Positions 61,828 through 64,000 of a DNA stretch of 64,000 bases are shown here, piece after piece. Both the position numbers and the translations under genes were made by a program. Under the pieces are notes generated by a model, which did not search any database, was not told where the DNA came from, and saw only the letters and a list, made by a program, of their open reading frames with translations. This DNA is from Terriglobus roseus (GTDB lineage Bacteria; Acidobacteriota; Terriglobia; Terriglobales; Acidobacteriaceae): contig NZ_FNSD01000001.1 of assembly GCF_900105625.1 (NCBI RefSeq), forward strand, positions 4,678,758-4,742,757. The letters are read 5' to 3'. The first letter of the stretch is position 1. Every line of letters starts with the position of its first letter.

Positions 61828-63279
61828 TTGAAAACTTCAGAGAAGGCGACCGATCCGTCAACCCTCCGCGGCCACGCGCTCGCCGTCGCGCTGCTGGCAG
61901 CGGGTGCTCTCTTCATGGAGAACCTTGACGCGACGATCATCGCGACCGGTCTGCCCACCATGGCGCGTGACTTCGGGACGTCCGCCATTGCGGTGAATGT
62001 CGGAATTACGGCATACCTGCTGACATTGGCAATCTTCATCCCTGTGAGCGGATGGATTGCGACGCGTTTCGGCGAACGCCGTGTCTTCGCTTCAGCCATC
62101 CTGATTTTTACGGTTGCGTCCGCGCTGTGTGGCATGAGCCACACGCTGCCGCTCTTTACGGCTTCACGCGTACTGCAGGGGATCGGTGGTTCGATGATGG
62201 TGCCGGTGGGCCGGCTCATGGTGTTGCGTGCCTCCACGCAGGCCCAGTTAATGAAGGCGATCGCCTATACGATCTGGCCTGCACTGGTGGCACCCATCCT
62301 GGGACCACCCGTTGGCGGTTGGATCCTCAGCTTTGCGAGCTGGCCGTGGATGTTCCTGCTGAATGTCCCGATCGGTGTGGTGCTCTTTGGCCTGGTGATG
62401 AAGATCGTGCCGCCTGACGGAGAGACACGTCGCGAGTCCTTCGACTTGCCAGGCTTTCTGCTTGCGGGCGGTGCTTCGTTCTGTCTGATGTACCTGCTCG
62501 AATCCATGCAGGCTACGCCGCTGCCGTTGGTGAAACTGCTGGTCGTCGGCGCACTTGCCGCGGGACTCTCCGTGGGCATGGTGCGTTGGATGCGGACTGC
62601 ACGCGAGCCACTCTTCCGGATGGAAGTCTGGCGGATCGATACTTTCCGTGTAAACAACGGCCCCGGTTCACTCTTCCGTATGGCCGTCTACTCAGTCCCG
62701 TTCTTGTTGCCGTTGCTCTTCCAGGAAGCGTTCGGTTTAAATCCGCTGCAGTCCGGTTCGCTGACCATGGCGGTATTCGCGGGCAATCTGGCGATGAAGC
62801 CGCTGACGGCACCGCTGCTGCGACGCTATGGGTTCCGCCAGGTGCTGATCGTGAACGGCTTCTTCACGGTCGTGTTGTTGGCAGCTTGCGGCTGGCTTCG
62901 CGCGGACAGTCCGAGATTACTGATGCTGGGCGTCCTGTTTCTTGGCGGACTTGGCCGCTCGATGGAACTGACCTCGCTGACGACTATCGGCTACGCCGAT
63001 CTGCCCAACAATCTGAAGGCCAGCGGGACTACGCTGACGACCACAATCAATCAACTGACGACGAGCCTGGGTGTCGCAGTCGCAGCTCTTGCCCTGCATA
63101 TCAGCGCGTCGTTGCGCGGTGGTGTGAGTGCCTTTGATTTCCGAGTGGCGTTCTTTGTGATGGCCGTGTTCGCAGCTGCCAGCATGCCCTCATACTTCCG
63201 TCTGCACCCGGGCGCCGGCGCCGAGGTAAGTGGCGCCTCCATCCGGCAGGAGCGGGAAGCGGCGCCTGCCGAAGGCTAA
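61828..63279 (+). CDS. MFS drug:H+ antiporter, DHA2-like
   Basis: 483 residues from a TTG start at 61828; no better start or ribosome site is seen. Fourteen-helix-type MFS features: FMENLDATIIATGLPTMARDFG in the first helix (motif D1 of DHA2), GWIATRFGERRVFASAILIFTVASALCG (motif A), RVLQGIGGSMMVPVGRLMVL (motif B) and PTLGPPVGG-like APILGPPVGGWI (motif C). Likely exports drugs or other lipophilic compounds. Divergent from the PadR gene with about 100 bases between starts, so PadR could also control it. Overlaps the convergent gph gene by four bases. Confidence 0.88.
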   Translation: MKTSEKATDPSTLRGHALAVALLAAGALFMENLDATIIATGLPTMARDFGTSAIAVNVGITAYLLTLAIFIPVSGWIATRFGERRVFASAILIFTVASALCGMSHTLPLFTASRVLQGIGGSMMVPVGRLMVLRASTQAQLMKAIAYTIWPALVAPILGPPVGGWILSFASWPWMFLLNVPIGVVLFGLVMKIVPPDGETRRESFDLPGFLLAGGASFCLMYLLESMQATPLPLVKLLVVGALAAGLSVGMVRWMRTAREPLFRMEVWRIDTFRVNNGPGSLFRMAVYSVPFLLPLLFQEAFGLNPLQSGSLTMAVFAGNLAMKPLTAPLLRRYGFRQVLIVNGFFTVVLLAACGWLRADSPRLLMLGVLFLGGLGRSMELTSLTTIGYADLPNNLKASGTTLTTTINQLTTSLGVAVAALALHISASLRGGVSAFDFRVAFFVMAVFAAASMPSYFRLHPGAGAEVSGASIRQEREAAPAEG

Positions 63280-63992
63280 AGCAGAAGCGTCCGTAAGCCG
63301 CTGATCCACTCTGTCGGACTATCGACGATATGGTCGGGTCTTGCCTCTCGCAGGCGCTCCGGGGCAAGACCGTAGCTGCAGCCGAGACAGAGTGCGCCGG
63401 CGTTGCGAGCGGTCTCCACGTCGACATGCGAATCACCGATCAAGACGGTTCGCTCCGCGATGACCTGCCGACCAAGCATGGCGGTGGCCTCCCGGATAAG
63501 AGCGTTCATGCCGAACGGGTCTGGCTTCTTCTGTGGGAAGCTGTCGCCGCCGTAATTCTGAAAGAAGAACGGGGAAAGGCCCAGTCCGTCACAGATGATC
63601 CTGGAAGGACGGAAGGGCTTATTCGTCAGGATCGCCATTGGAAGTGTCGGTGCGACCTGTTGGATCCGCTGCAGTTCCGCGATCACCCCGGGATAGGCGA
63701 AGGTAAAGTCCAGATTGTGGGAACGATAGTAGTCCAGGAAGAAAGGCAGCGCTTCCGCCATCACGCTGTCACTCGCGTCGCCTGTCGCTTCAAGAGCCCT
63801 TCGTACCAGCATCGCTGCGCCATCGCCGATGAATTCAGCGATGCGCTTGTCATGAAGCGCAGGCCGCTGAAGGTAAGCGAGTGTTGCATTGACGGAATTG
63901 GACAGGTCCTGCTGTGAATCGATGAGGGTTCCATCGAGATCGAAGACCAGAAGATCGCAATCCAAGCCCTTCGCCGGTGTCGAATCAGGCAT
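63276..63992 (-). CDS. gph: HAD-family phosphoglycolate phosphatase
   Basis: 238 residues. HAD motifs: I FDLDGTLIDSQQDLSNS (nucleophile Asp and acid Asp), II ILTNKP, III KKPDPFGMNAL with Lys, and IV IGDSHVDVETARNAG. The cap domain insertion (about 25-90) and TLIDSxxDLxxxVN are typical of Gph/PgpB-type enzymes that hydrolyse 2-phosphoglycolate from DNA 3'-end repair or oxygenation side-reactions. Other small phosphates are possible substrates. The ATG lies eight bases from the window edge; no upstream sequence is available to judge the ribosome site fully (GAGAAAGT seen). Confidence 0.88.
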   Translation of the reverse strand: MPDSTPAKGLDCDLLVFDLDGTLIDSQQDLSNSVNATLAYLQRPALHDKRIAEFIGDGAAMLVRRALEATGDASDSVMAEALPFFLDYYRSHNLDFTFAYPGVIAELQRIQQVAPTLPMAILTNKPFRPSRIICDGLGLSPFFFQNYGGDSFPQKKPDPFGMNALIREATAMLGRQVIAERTVLIGDSHVDVETARNAGALCLGCSYGLAPERLREARPDHIVDSPTEWISGLRTLLL

Positions 63993-64000
63993 ACTTTCTC

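Overview
The window reads as a chromosomal segment of an acidobacterium, most likely family Acidobacteriaceae (Terriglobus/Granulicella/Edaphobacter type). This is inferred from moderately high GC, a GWxTD-domain protein, very large Oar-like TonB-dependent receptors with carboxypeptidase-regulatory N-termini, a PadR plus 'permease prefix'/MacB/FtsX (ADOP-type) permease pair, NHL/Ig-like secreted proteins, and REP-like 'CGGGCCTTCAGCCCG' palindromes. I see no phage, transposase, integrase or CRISPR array.

Layout. 1-3.2 kb: 3' part of a GWxTD protein and a carboxypeptidase-regulatory/beta-barrel protein, then tRNA-Lys(CTT). 3.8-7.1 kb: a three-gene phosphorelay (CHASE3 histidine kinase, Rcp1-like receiver, REC-PAS-histidine kinase). 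7.2-9.3 kb: minus-strand copper-type operon (His/Met-rich periplasmic protein, CopC, CopD) with a palindromic operator candidate upstream. 9.6-18.4 kb: a symmetrical cassette of two M20-peptidase-like lipoproteins flanking one ABC ATPase and three MacB-like permeases. 18.6-24.7 kb: a 1144-residue TonB receptor, a DUF885-like lipoprotein metallopeptidase and a LysR regulator. 24.9-25.1 kb: tRNA-Cys(GCA) and tRNA-Gly(GCC). 25.3-29.0 kb: minus-strand purC-cvpA-Fis-type HTH-secretin run. 29.2-42.6 kb: sugar MFS, SMC, two hypothetical exported proteins, YmdB-type phosphoesterase, Cys-cluster protein, purB, TPR protein and ClC channel. 42.7-43.1 kb: REP-like repeats. 43.2-51.2 kb: glutaredoxin, SDR, glnA, threonine aldolase, agmatine-to-putrescine genes (aguB, aguA) with a DUF3455 gene between them, cytochrome P460, tadA. 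51.2-64 kb: beta-barrel and NHL/Ig proteins, EAL phosphodiesterase, uvrB, DUF418 protein, ADOP permease broken by an in-frame TGA, PadR, DHA2 MFS, phosphoglycolate phosphatase.

The most unusual element is the M20/ABC/M20 cassette. Both M20 paralogues carry substitutions at two metal-ligand positions (the His of HxD is Gln or Met; the bridging Asp is Asn) yet share about 60 identical residues next to that site. The cassette has three permeases for one ATPase and no MacA-like adaptor. It is a reasonable candidate for an undescribed envelope peptide-handling or efflux system; this is inference from sequence alone.

Other notable points are an acidic insertion of about 85 residues in the SMC head, the premature TGA in the ADOP permease, the REP cluster and several well-supported TTG starts. 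All family names come from motif recognition by eye; no database search was run.
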